From contig QKWP01000252.1 of NCBI GenBank assembly GCA_003550325.1, forward strand, positions 292,226-356,225: a stretch of DNA of 64,000 nucleotides, written 5' to 3'. This DNA is from Gigaspora rosea (lineage: Eukaryota > Glomeromycota > Glomeromycetes > Diversisporales > Gigasporaceae). This document shows positions 55,073 through 64,000 of the stretch, one piece after another; positions within the stretch are counted from its first letter, which is position 1, and every line of letters begins with the position of its first letter. The notes under the pieces are model-generated. The model did not search any database, was not told the origin of the DNA, and saw nothing but the letters and a program-made list of their open reading frames with translations. The translations under genes were made by a program, and so were the position numbers.

Positions 55073-56330
55073 CTACCAGTGATAGGGTTCATCTTTTTGT
55101 AGAAGAGAATTCAAAGGGCGAGCAATTGATAAAAAGTTTTGAATAAATTGGCAGTAGTATCCTGCAAGTCTAAGGAAAAACCGAAGGGCTGTAAGGTTTT
55201 TAGGAGGTTGAATCCATTGGACAACTTCTACTTTTTGAGGATCAGGGGCAATACTCTTAGCAAAGATTAGGTGTCCAAGAAAGGGTAACTGGTGCATCCA
55301 GAAGGTACACTTTTCTATATTAAGTATGAGTCCTGCTTGTTTAATTCTGTTAAATACTCTTTTTAAGTAGTCTAAGTGTTCATTAAATGTTCTAAAGTAG
55401 ACAATTGTATCATCTAAGTAGAACCCCGGACATCTCTCATATAGGTCATAACTGGATTTTGGCCAATTTTGACCTAATTTGCTGAAAACGACAAAATCTA
55501 TTTATTTAAATAACTTTTAATCCAGTAATCAGAATTGAATGAACTTTTTTTGTTAGATGCGCCTCACTGAGAGCTTCATTTTAAAAAATAGTTCATTCAA
55601 ATTGGACTACTAGATGCCAAGATAATTGCCAAAAACTAATTTTTTGCTTTTCAAATTTCGGGGGCTTTTGCTAAAATGCGTAACGTATGACCTCTGTACT
55701 ACATGTCCGGGGTCCTATCTAAGTTCACAACTACTAATTTCTATGTAATTCCTTTATATACACGATCTATTAGCCTTTTAAAGGTTGCAGAAGTATTGCA
55801 AAGACCAAAAGGCATTATATTAACTTCATAGATTCCATATCGTGTAGTAAAGGCTGTTTTCTCTTTGTCACAGGGTCCATAGTAACTTACCAATATCCAT
55901 TCGCATGATCAAGAGTAGAGAACCAAAAGATCCTGTAAGGGCATTAAGCATTTTATCAATGCGAGGTAGAGAGTAAGCATTCTTTTTAGTGACAGCATTT
56001 ACTTTTTTGTAGTTTATACAGAATCATAATTTGCTATTTTTCTTTTGTACTAGAACAACAGGTGAGGTCCAGGGGCTGTCAGAAGGTTAATAAGTTTATG
56101 TTCTAACATTCTTTGGATTTCTTCTTATATAAATTCTTGTTCATTTGTAGGTACAGAATAAGGGTGAGAGCGAATAGGGTGTACATTCTCAGTATAGATT
56201 CGATGAGTCACCAAATTGGTTCGTCCTAATTTAGTTAAATTATTTGCAAAAAGGCTGCAAATTCTTCTAATAATTTCGAAAAGATAGGCCTTGTTCTTTA
56301 TTAAGTGGTCCAATATTTAAAGAGGTCTGG
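55073..56330 (-). pseudogene. Gypsy reverse transcriptase, split at the active site
   Basis: From the 5' side: HRIYTENVHPIRSHPYSVPT (56150-56210), the start of the RT fold; a fingers/palm part with PFGLCNTSATF (about 55780-55830); then VVVNLDDTIVY, the active-site motif, where Asn replaces the usual Tyr/Phe before LDD; FLGHLIFAKSIAPDPQKVEV; LRFFLRLAGYYCQFIQNF; LLQKDEPYHW. The MITE 55420-55716 lies in the LDD motif. Multiple stops occur between 55730 and 56120. Non-functional. Confidence 0.88.
55420..55716. mobile_element. MITE inside the RT active-site codons
   Basis: The inverted ends are AGAACCCCGGACAT and (complement) AGGACCCCGGACAT. A perfect 8 bp duplication ATCTAAGT flanks it (55412-55419 and 55717-55724), consistent with a hAT-type element. 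On the minus strand the duplicated ACTTAGAT belongs to the N-L-D-D motif. 297 bp, non-coding; the core shares GATGCGCCTCACTGAGAGC with 49366-49607. Confidence 0.85.
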
Positions 56331-56436
56331 GTCGATAGGGTATATTCTTCATGTTCAAGGGTAATTATATTTACAGGTCTAGATATAAGGGTCTGGTCTG
56401 GGTAAACAGGTAGTTTATGATCCTGCCTAGGGTTCT

Positions 56437-57015
56437 CTAAAAATTTTGACAGAGCATATCCAATGCATTAGCCTGTTGGTGAGCATTTTGGGCTTCTTTT
56501 TGGAAAAAGCGTAATAAAGCAGCATTGGTAGTTTCCAAAGTTTCAATTCTTGCTTGTAATTGTTTTATTAATTGGTCTTGTTGTTGTACTTGTTGTTGGA
56601 GCTGACTAAACTGGAAGTTATTATCTAATTCCTTGATAGTCTCTTCAGTAGTTGGTGAGTAAATTTCTGGGTCTGGAATTTTGCAATCATCAAAATATCC
56701 TTGATTTATATTCAATTCCTCTTGGTGTTTGACATGTAAATATTCCTGACAAAGGTCAACAGAAACTGTAAAGTTTCTTTGAAGTATGGCAAGAGCATAC
56801 TTCTAGTCGTAGTCTGGGTGGCTAGTATCAAAGGATTCATCTAAAATTGTTTGTAGAGGGTCAATATCATTTTTTGATAATAGGTCTGATTCAGCTTGCA
56901 ATATAAGTTGCATTTCCTCATTGTTCCAAGGTTGAGTTATGCAATCAGAGGTTAGAGGTTCTAAGGCCTGGGCGATGGTCTGGTTATTTCGTCCAAAAGA
57001 ATTTTTGCAAGTCAA
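56437..57015 (-). pseudogene. Gln-rich coiled-coil segment between Cys cluster and RT
   Basis: 56437-56715 encodes 92 codons with heptad-like FSQLQQQVQQQDQLIKQLQA and RIETLETTNAALLRFFQ, a good coiled-coil candidate. Upstream, 56803-57015 is 70 codons with acidic SDLLSKNDIDPLQTILDES. Both frames are free of stops but separated by one. They lie between protease and RT in this element, where standard Ty3/gypsy polyproteins have only a short linker. Confidence 0.5.
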
Positions 57016-57629
57016 TAAATTCTGGTTTGGTTTATTTCATATTGATGTTTGGCATTTTTTGTTGATTCAGTATAACGTTTGATTCAGATCCAAAGGTTAT
57101 AGTTAGAGTTATACTAGATATCCTGGCTAGCCTTGTATGCATAGAGGTGTTCCAATTCACAAAACAATAATTCTTCTCGAAGACTATCTAATTGACACAT
57201 TCTAGGCCTTGTGTCTGATTTATTACATACTTTGCAATTAACACGTTCTTCACTTTGGGTAAAGAAATGGATACTCCTAGGATCTTCTCGGTCAAGAGCA
57301 CAGTGGAAATTATTATAACTTTCTGGGTATACAAGTTTTTCTTCAAGAAGTTTAAGAACTTCAAATCTGTTAGGATCTTTATATTGACAACAATAATGGT
57401 ACAGCAAGTGCTATAGGTAGGTAGATAATTACTATCAACTTGATCAAGAGTACATCCGCACTGATAAACCAAGTTTTGTCTTTTCCAAGTGGTAAGAGGA
57501 CAATAAGCTTCAATGTGTCCTAATGCACTGCATCCTCTGCAGATATTATTGGGGCAGTTCTTACACAGATAGTTGGAGTTATTACAAGTAGGACAGGTAG
57601 CACAACTTGGGGCTTGTTTGGGCATTTAA

Positions 57630-58440
57630 TAGTGTTCTGACCTGTGTAAGTATAACCTGGGTCACCCGCGGGTGTGCAGGTGACCTGGGTTGAATTATGG
57701 CCCACCCGAGTGGTCAACCGCGGGTCGCCTCACATAGTGACCTGTATGGGTTGGTTATAATTAAAGATGTTATCCTGCTTGCCGAAACTCAGTTCACCCT
57801 GCTCGGAACTGAACCCAATAGAACACGAGTTTTTGTGGTCACATGATTTTTATTATTAAAACATGCTCCAAACGAGTTTGATAAATCGGTTGAACTGTAA
57901 TGAAGATTAATAAATTGGATAAAAAAAACTAACAGCGAATAGATGCAATAACATTAAATTTTACTTTTTTTTAGAATTAGACTGCCCACCCTGGGTGACC
58001 TGTAACAAAATTTTTTCTATTAACTAGTGTTCACCCAGATAAGCGAGTTGGCCCACCCACGGGCAGTGTTGTACATGAGACAGTTGGGACATACGTTGGG
58101 ACATTTTGGGACATTCTGGGACAATTTTATAAATTGAAATTACTTAAAATTTTATTAAGATAATCTAATTAAATTTTTTTAAAAATATGTTTCACCTAAA
58201 AAAATATATAATTATATATTTTTTTAAATTAATTTATTAATTATTAAGTTTTGGGACATAGTTGGGACACTTGGGACATTGGGACATTGGGACGTTGGGA
58301 CATGGCAAAAAAAGGCTGGGACAGTGAAAATGTACAACACTGCCCACAGGTGACCTGTAGCAGAATTTTTTTTATTACTAGTGTTCACCCGGTGATCTGG
58401 GTGACCCGAGTTGGGATTTTTGTGATGGGTCAGAACACTA
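57630..58440. mobile_element. TIR element, TAGTGTTCTGACC family (long copy)
   Basis: The inverted ends are TAGTGTTCTGACC on both sides, followed by GGGTCAC or GGTGACC words. Subtracting the nested 58064-58342 leaves about 530 bp. A ~60 bp unit with ACTAGTGTTCACCC is tandemly duplicated (58005-58060 and 58362-58410), with the nested MITE between the copies. Flanks share ATTTA (57624-57628 and 58441-58445), but I could not settle a full duplication. It interrupts the Cys cluster of the gypsy element. Confidence 0.75.
58064..58342. mobile_element. hAT-like MITE with TTGGGACA repeats
   Basis: The inverted ends are CAGTGTTGTACAT exactly. The 8 bp flanks are CCCACGGG (58056-58063) and CCCACAGG (58343-58350), one mismatch. 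Subterminal zones contain at least eight TTGGGACA or TGGGACA words around an AT-rich core. CA...TG ends, 8 bp duplications and short subterminal repeats are hAT features. 279 bp, nested in 57630-58440. Confidence 0.85.
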
Positions 58441-58646
58441 ATTTAGTAGCAATGTAGCCAAATTCCTAGCATCAGTTACATTGGTTAGTAGGACAATTTG
58501 CAAAGAGGTGGTCAGGAGAACCACAATTTCCACAAACACGCTGTTTAGGAGCTTTCTGTTTTTACAGCGAGAATGTTAAGTAATCTATTTATTTTCTTCT
58601 GGTGAAAGAGATTGGTCTGAGTCTTTTCAATCAAAAGTGTAAGCTT

Positions 58647-59357
58647 TTTTTTTTTTTTAAGTTTAGAGGCCGTGTGCTATGGCCGGGATTTTATTATGAG
58701 TTATAGTGACGTAATATTTGTTACATGAATGAGGATACAACTAGCCACATGTGCACTTTTGGTGCCTAATTTAAATAGTCCGCCCGAAGGTTCTACACTA
58801 GCTGCCATACCTACAACACAACTACGGGAATTGTCTATTTAAACCCTCTGGTTCATGGTCCTCCTATTACTACCTGACACACTACATTTAATGCAGATAT
58901 TGTGGGCCACAACCCTTTTAGATATCGACGACCTAAGGGCTACTTTACCTTCATACAAGAGCCTACCGGAACAAATTCCATGTCTCTTACATGTACCATT
59001 GCCCAGATTTGGTAACCGAAGCTACCTGCCCTTATTAGTTCGTTCCAATCGTAGTATCCGCCTTCTCTGGTGCATACCGTAGAACTGATTTTAACTATCT
59101 CCTAACTTGGGTCTTGCCAAATGGGTTCTTGTGAGTTTTTTCTGGTTCCATGGATTTGCGATGTAACACATACATCATTGCGCCCACAGGCTCCCATTCA
59201 AGATGGTAGAACCAAGGTTACAGGTTTAGCACCCAACCACTCATAAGCCACAATCACCGAACGCAGATTTAACTTCAAAACATCGCCAGTGGGATTCGAA
59301 CTATCAACCTGCCGCTTGGGGGGTGACACCTTGACCACTTCTCTAAGCGCCACACCC
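58647..59357 (-). mobile_element. tRNA-headed SINE copy C
   Basis: A 17 bp duplication ATCAAAAGTGTAAGCTT flanks it (58630-58646 and 59358-59374). A poly(A) tail is at 58647-58658 (T on the plus strand). The B box GTTCGAATCC is at 59292-59301 (reverse complement) in a head that reads GGTGTGGCGCTTAGAGAAGT. Head and the last ~200 bp match copies A and B (GTATGGCAGCTAGTGTAGAA, CCTTCGGG, GGCTAGTTGTA); the middle is shorter and diverged, so it is a subfamily of 711 bp. It interrupts the gypsy element between protease and the CCHC cluster. Confidence 0.88.
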
Positions 59358-59494
59358 ATCAAAAGTGTAAGCTTCTCAAGGATAGAAGTATTTTGGTTCA
59401 TAAAGATCTAATTCATCTAGTGCAGTAATAGTAGTTGACTAGGTAGAGGCTGGTTGCTTTTATAAGTAGTAGGGATAGTAAGTTTCTTGTTTTC

Positions 59495-59810
59495 CTATTT
59501 AAAAGTATAATAGCCATTTTTCCAATTATAATTTGCTTCAACTTTTTGATTCCAGTCATTTTCTAAGAGAAGAGAATAAGAAGTAGTGTCTACTACTTCC
59601 ACAGTAAGAGGGATGGTAATATAGTCAATTTTAACTGGTAGGTCTTTTATAATTCCTAAAGGTCGAGTAGAGGTTCCAAATGCAGGAACTATAATGCTAT
59701 TAAAGGCCTTTTCAATAGTCAATCCAAGTTCCTTGATTGCCTTGTGAGCAATCATGCTGATTGAAGCACCACTATCAATATAGCTTGATAAAGTTTATTC
59801 TGCAAAGAGA
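59495..59810 (-). pseudogene. Gypsy aspartic protease
   Basis: The catalytic motif D-S-G-A-S-I-S (59768-59776) is followed by MIAHKAIKELGLTIEKAF, GTSTRPLGIIKDLPVKI, VEVVDTTSYSLLLENDW and YNWKNGYYTFK. The LGxIxxLP and LLENDW blocks match retropepsin-like proteases of Ty3/gypsy elements. The frame 59495-59755 is open (86 codons), but stops precede and follow it, and the upstream linker to gag is decayed. A 66-codon minus-strand frame at 59198-59401 is from the SINE and unrelated. Confidence 0.85.
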
Positions 59811-60205
59811 CATTAAATTTAACAGTTGTAGATATACAGGGGTTTGAACCAGATTGGCATTTTTGGCTTCCTCATATAAGTGAGTAGCCAAGGCCCTCAG
59901 ATAGATGAGTTATTGAGCAGTGTTTCTTACTTGCTAGCAGTAAGAGAAGGTGTCTGGGTCTGATTTTGTATAAGATAATTAACACTTTGATGATAAGGAG
60001 AAGAAGATCAATTAGAGGAATTTTAGTAAGAGCAATAATTATCATCATTCGGCTTCTATAATTATTATCCCTAGAATGGCTTCTAGAACAGGAATTATTA
60101 AATTACAACTGCGAGAACGGTTTTTGTTATTAGAATAGCGGTCATCGGAGTGACCATTTCAGTCCCTATTTTTGTTGTTATTTTTATTCCAGTTAGGGGC
60201 ATACC

Positions 60206-60350
60206 ATTTATTACGTAATTTTTACCATGGATATATGGTCAGAGGTAGTGATCACGTCTATATTTTATATTAATCAATTAGAATTAGATAAAATGATTAC
60301 ACCATACATGGGTAGAGGTGGCTACTAAGTAAAAATATTATATAATAAAT
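60206..60350. mobile_element. MITE, ATTTATTA ends, in gag
   Basis: A perfect 8 bp duplication GGCATACC flanks it (60198-60205 and 60351-60358). The inverted ends are ATTTATTACGTAATTTTTAC and (complement) ATTTATTATATAATATTTTT. 145 bp, non-coding; the superfamily is uncertain, though the 8 bp duplication suggests hAT. Confidence 0.8.
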
Positions 60351-60358
60351 GGCATACC

Positions 60359-60678
60359 CTTATTATTGTTATTATTATGACGAGAGTTGGATCCTTGTCG
60401 TTGGTCTTGTTTTCTACTATTACAATCACGAATAAAATGTCCAGTGCATCCACAATAATAACAAATAGGAGGTTCTTTTATTCAAGGGGTTTGGGCACGG
60501 TTGTCAGCATAATTAACAGAAGAGGTAGGTGTGGTCTGTGTCTGGGCTAAATTAATACTAAGCTTAGCAATTTGGTCAGTAAGTTGTTAAATAGCTTGGT
60601 CGGTATTGGTAGTAGGGATAGTCATTAATTTTCCAGTTTCTTAGCAAAGAGCTACTTCAATAGCATTGTCCAAGGTAT
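60359..60678 (-). pseudogene. Gypsy gag C-terminus with CCHC zinc knuckle
   Basis: The motif C-Y-Y-C-G-C-T-G-H-F-I-R-D-C (60424-60464) is a complete CX2CX4HX4C nucleic-acid-binding knuckle. It is followed by a basic, Arg/Asn/Gln-rich tail (KQDQRQGSNSRHNNNN) and preceded by TDQIAKLSINLAQTQTTP. The frame has stops near 60595 and 60645. It joins the gag part at 63340 onward once the insertion 60679-63339 is removed. Confidence 0.75.
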
Positions 60679-61098
60679 TACATCAGCAAATTTATAATAG
60701 CATAATCTTACATAAGGTCTTACAAACCGTAATATAATCAAAATATTACGTAATATATTTCAGAATATTTTGAAATATCAAATTTTCGAAAGATTACAAA
60801 AGTAATTTCGAAATATTTCGAAATATATTACAAAATATTTCGAAAATATTTTGAAATATATTACAAAATATTTCGAACCCTTTTAAAATATTTTAGGACT
60901 AGGAAACCAATTTGGATCAGTAGATCTGTAATCTGGATTGCGCATTAGACTAATTTTTCAAAATAGTTTGATGATGTTCAAATTCTATACTACAAAATCA
61001 GATTAAATCGTTTGTTTATAATTAGATCTTCTATTTCGTTTTTTTTCACTTTTTAATTGTAACGATATATAGCGATTAACAGATCTTTAACAATTATA

Positions 61099-61153
61099 TA
61101 GTGTTTTGACCCGTCACAAAAATTTCAAGGTAAAAAAAAAAAAAAAAAAAAAA
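61099..61153. mobile_element. Left end of a TAGTGTTCTGACC-family copy, cut by the gap
   Basis: TAGTGTTTTGACCCGTCACA matches the complement of the right end of 57630-58440. It runs into a poly(A) stretch and the gap; its other end is not visible. Confidence 0.6.
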
Positions 61154-61489
61154 NNNNNNNNNNNNNNNNNNNNNNNNNNNNNNNNNNNNNNNNNNNNNNN
61201 NNNNNNNNNNNNNNNNNNNNNNNNNNNNNNNNNNNNNNNNNNNNNNNNNNNNNNNNNNNNNNNNNNNNNNNNNNNNNNNNNNNNNNNNNNNNNNNNNNNN
61301 NNNNNNNNNNNNNNNNNNNNNNNNNNNNNNNNNNNNNNNNNNNNNNNNNNNNNNNNNNNNNNNNNNNNNNNNNNNNNNNNNNNNNNNNNNNNNNNNNNNN
61401 NNNNNNNNNNNNNNNNNNNNNNNNNNNNNNNNNNNNNNNNNNNNNNNNNNNNNNNNNNNNNNNNNNNNNNNNNNNNNNNNNNNNNNNNN
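61154..61489. other. Assembly gap (N)
   Basis: 336 N characters after a poly(A) run. Open frames crossing it are meaningless. Confidence 1.
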
Positions 61490-62660
61490 CTTTGCAAGAA
61501 ATCCAATAACTTTCCAGCACTTTGCACAAGCCAACTCAGCCTTTTGACACTTTGCAAGAACACACAACACCTTTCTTTAGCAATTTTGAACATTCAAGAA
61601 TGCAAGTTTTCGCAAGTTTTCGCAAGTTTTCACAAGGTTTTGTTTTATTTATTTTTTCGTTTCATGTTTTTTGTTTTTGTTTTTATTTTTATTAATTTAT
61701 TTTATTCTGGTACTTTGCGAAAACCTTCAATGATTTCTAAACTGCAAGATCTCAAAATCTTTAGAGAAATAGAAATTTGGAGCTTCGTTTATTTTTTTTT
61801 AGTTAGCTGTTTTTTGTTTATTTTCTTTTTTTTACTTATTTTATTAATTTATTTTATTTTATTTATCCCTTACTTCTTTCAGAACTTTGCAAGAAAACAA
61901 CTTGACTTTACAAGAACACCAATTCTGTACTTTGCAAGAAGTCACAAATATGAGCGAATATAGTCGAATATGGGCAAAATATAAGCAAATATAATAGTTT
62001 ATTTTTTTTGTTTTTGTTTTTTTATTTTTTTCAGTTTTTTTTTTGTTTTTTGTTTGTTTTTTTTATACTTATTAGGAAGTTGCGAATATGAGCGAATATT
62101 AGTGAATATAAACGAATATAATAGTTAAACAAAGAAGAAAAGAAATAATAGCTAACTACAGGGTAAGAAAAATAAGTGTATAGAGCTAGTATTATGCGAC
62201 AAAGTATGAAAGTAGTTTAAAATATTACTATTTTTCATTTTCATTTTTTTGGGGTTTATTTTTTTTTGTCATTTTTTATATTTTAGAAAGCAGCGAATAT
62301 AAGCAAATATAAGCAAATATTATAGTTAAAACAAAGAAGAAAAGCTAACTACAGAGTGAAAAAAATAAGTGTATAGAGCTAGCATTATGCAATGAAGTGC
62401 AAAAGGGTTCAAAATATTACTATTTTTTTCAGGTTTGTTTTTTTCATTATTTTTTTCGGGTTTAGTTTTTTTTGTTTTTATTTTTTTTTGTTATTTTTTT
62501 TATTTTTTCATAAAAAATGTATAATAATATATATTAAATATATAATATTGATTAAAAATATATATTTATTTAAAATATAATGTATAATAATAATAATAAA
62601 TAAAAATAAATAAAAAAATATAAAATTTTATATTAAATTGCGAAACCTTGTGAAAACTTG
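61490..62660. repeat. Inverted copy of the TTGCAAAGTGCC repeat block
   Basis: CTTTGCAAGAA, CACTTTGCAAGAAC, CGCAAGTTTTCGCAAGTTTT and AGCGAATATAAGC words match 12440-13800 in reverse complement, about 48 kb away. The Phe-rich plus-strand frame here is a composition artefact. Confidence 0.6.
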
Positions 62661-62892
62661 CGAAAACTGTAAAATGTTTAAAAATAATAGTATTAATTAG
62701 CTGATTACTATTTTTATTGATAGTTCTCGTCATGGGGTATTTAAATGTGCATTGTTGCGATTTATTTCGAATTATTGTGATGTAATATTGCATAATTTTT
62801 TATATATGTATTTCGTAATATTCCGTAATTGAAAATTGCAAAATATTTTGCATCGATTCGTAATCCTTGCGCAAGTTTTTGGGCTGTAATAA

Positions 62893-63312
62893 CTTACCGT
62901 ATTATGGCGAAATAGTGCACATGAGCACTATTTCGAAAATTGCATCCCCTAAAAATAGCATACTGGGTTTCAAAATAACACCCATGTGCGTCCCGAAATA
63001 GCATGCACCTTATATAGTATATTGTTATAGATAAATAAATAAATAAATATAAATACCGTACAGGATTACTACCTGTTTACGTACAGCACATATGTACATG
63101 AATAACAAATTGAAGATCTATAATTTAGAAAATTATTTGCCGCAAAGCTATGTATTTTCTATTTAAGGAGATTATTTTCAAATAAATATTTATATACTGC
63201 ATAAAAACTAGTTTGGTTTCGAAATAGCGCATATGCGCATACTCGAAATACCGCGCAGGTGATTGAAATACCACGCAGGTGTGTGCTATTTCGCCATAAT
63301 ATGGAACGTAAG
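62893..63312. mobile_element. MITE, CTTACCGTATTATGGCGAAA ends
   Basis: The inverted ends are CTTACCGTATTATGGCGAAA and (complement) CTTACGTTCCATATTATGGC. Words such as CGAAATAGTGCACATG, CGAAATAGC and TACCxCGCAGGTG repeat in both subterminal zones in opposite orientation. 420 bp, non-coding. Confidence 0.75.
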
Positions 63313-63339
63313 ATTACATTTATATAATTCGCTGATGTA

Positions 63340-64000
63340 GGTACAGCAGCTTGGATATTAACTCATACTCAGGACGCAAGCCTTGCATAAAAAGTTGTTT
63401 AACGAAATCAGCTAAAAAAACACCATCCGGGTCCACTTTCTTTTGTAATATACGAAATCGGTTGACATATCCATCCACAGTCTCTGTAGGTCCTTGCTTA
63501 ATATCGAAAAGTTGTTTTTGCCAGATAGTCTTTTGCTTGGTGGTATTAAAGTGTGCTTTAAAAAAATGCTAAAAACTTTAGTCCTGAGCAGTATTATTAA
63601 AAGCATTGGGTAGTAGATTTAAGGCTTGGTACTAGTCCAGAGCAACTCCTTTAAAATACACAGGAGCGAGTTGGATTTTCCGTTTGGTACTCCATTTATT
63701 AGCAGTAGCATCGCTTCTAAATTTCTTTAGCCAGTTAGCAGGGTCTTGGGTTCCGTCGCCCAAGAGCAGCAGCAAAATCAGTTATGGCTTGTGCAGCAGC
63801 TCGTAAAGCAGCATCTCTCATTGGATTTTCTTTATCTAGTTGGTTAAGAAGTAAAATAGGGTTTAATTCTTCAGCAAGAGGTTGTAAATTTATTTCCTCG
63901 AATTGTTGTAAAGAGTCAGATCTAACAATAGTAGCGTCTTCGTTTTGAATATAATAGTCAAGAGAGTCAGTTAAGTTTTGGTTGTTAAGAGGAGAAGTAT
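63340..64000 (-). pseudogene. Gypsy gag (capsid region), 5' end outside window
   Basis: On the minus strand: DPANWLKKFRSDATANKW, KIQLAPVYFKGVALDQYQAL, then WQKQLFDIKQGPTETVDGYV, NRFRILQKKVDPDGVFLADF, VKQLFMQGLRPEYE. The W-x-x-L-F-D-I-K-Q-G-x-x-E-x-V motif and QGLRPEY are typical of the retrotransposon gag (capsid) family. There is at least one frameshift or stop near 63580. It encodes the former structural protein of the element. Confidence 0.85.

Larger units (their letters stand above)
57114..58646 (-). pseudogene. Cys-rich CCHC cluster downstream of protease
   Basis: Three zinc-binding motifs can be read on the minus strand: CGNCGSPDHLFANC (58494-58540), then, past the insertion 57630-58440, CATCPTCNNSNYLCKNC followed by CRGCSALGHIEAYC (57500-57541), both full CX2CX4HX4C. 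A further damaged one, C-N-x-C...F-G-Y-I-A-T-K-C, overlaps the insertion site. The part 57114-57480 continues with paired Cys (CKVCN, CGCTLDQ, CCQYKDP). Frame changes are present. The position after protease, in addition to the gag knuckle at 60424-60464, is unusual. Confidence 0.6.
60679..63339. mobile_element. Large TIR insertion in gag carrying the TTGCAAAGTGCC repeat block
   Basis: The ends TACATCAGCAAATTTATA (60679) and, in complement, TACATCAGCGAATTATATAA (63339) are inverted repeats. Flanks GGTAT (60674-60678) and GGTAC (63340-63344) may be a 5 bp duplication with one change. Inside, in order: a TTTCGAAATAT block (60740-60900) matching 19255-19375, the start of a TAGTGTTCTGACC-family element (61099), an assembly gap, the inverted counterpart of 12440-13800 (61490-62660), and the MITE 62893-63312. 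No transposase domain is visible. Confidence 0.55.
51178..64000 (-). mobile_element. Ty3/gypsy LTR retrotransposon, decayed, 5' end outside window
   Basis: Reading the minus strand from the right edge: gag, CCHC knuckle, aspartic protease, Cys/CCHC cluster, coiled coil, reverse transcriptase, RNase H, integrase with HHCC and DD35E, tail ORF, polypurine tract, 3' LTR. Integrase downstream of RNase H is the Ty3/gypsy order. Every domain is broken by stops, frameshifts or insertions. Insertions within it: 53885-54657, 55420-55716, 57630-58440 (with 58064-58342 nested), 58647-59357, 60206-60350 and 60679-63339 (with 62893-63312 nested). The 5' LTR is not in the window, so insertion age from LTR divergence cannot be estimated here. 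Confidence 0.9.

Noticed and set aside
57188-57717. Frames at 57520-57717 and 57188-57625 as separate genes
   Set aside because: They are overlapping readings of the frame-shifted Cys cluster of the retrotransposon and of the inserted TIR element.
58855-59401. 75- and 67-codon frames near 59 kb
   Set aside because: Both lie mainly within SINE copy C.
61094-61963. Long open frames on both strands across 61154-61489
   Set aside because: They cross the second gap; the remaining parts are poly-Lys/poly-Phe runs from simple sequence.

Overview
The window looks like a gene-poor, extremely AT-rich eukaryotic nuclear region made almost entirely of dead and nested transposable elements. The best organism guess is an arbuscular mycorrhizal fungus (Glomeromycotina, Rhizophagus/Gigaspora-like). 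The reasons are a BACK-TLDc pseudogene of the kind hugely expanded in these fungi, a Ty3/gypsy element whose gag, protease, integrase and post-integrase tail resemble those I associate with that group, and many short MITEs. This is inference; no rRNA, mitochondrial gene or intact housekeeping gene is present to confirm it.

Layout. 1-8.1 kb is a nest: an AT-rich direct repeat carries a ~1.05 kb tRNA-headed SINE (minus strand), which was hit by a foldback Mutator-like element and by a 3 kb hAT-like element that itself carries another hAT-like insertion. A second tRNA-headed element with its own TIR insertion follows. 8.1-32.6 kb is AT-rich sequence with foldback elements, MITEs, a three-unit ~360-400 bp tandem array, LTR-like fragments, and a Mutator-like element around a sequencing gap (25692-26674). 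32.66-34.62 kb holds a BACK-TLDc pseudogene split by a full-length SINE with a 17 bp target duplication. 34.6-51.2 kb is again AT-rich with MITEs (a pogo-like one at 46663-47003) and one small Asn/Gln-rich ORF (38150-38389).

From 51178 to the right edge runs one decayed Ty3/gypsy retrotransposon on the minus strand. Its 3' LTR and polypurine tract are at 51178-51700, followed by a tail ORF, integrase, RNase H, reverse transcriptase, a coiled coil, a Cys-rich CCHC cluster, protease, the gag zinc knuckle and gag. The 5' LTR lies beyond the window. At least eight elements are inserted in it, several with clean target-site duplications; one splits the reverse-transcriptase active-site motif and one splits RNase H.

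No gene here looks confidently functional apart from possibly the small Asn/Gln-rich ORF. The value of the window is as a readable stratigraphy of nested insertions: empty sites can be read from the repeat copies themselves, and target duplications define element ends and superfamilies (8 bp hAT-like, 9-10 bp Mutator-like, TA pogo-like, 13-17 bp SINE).
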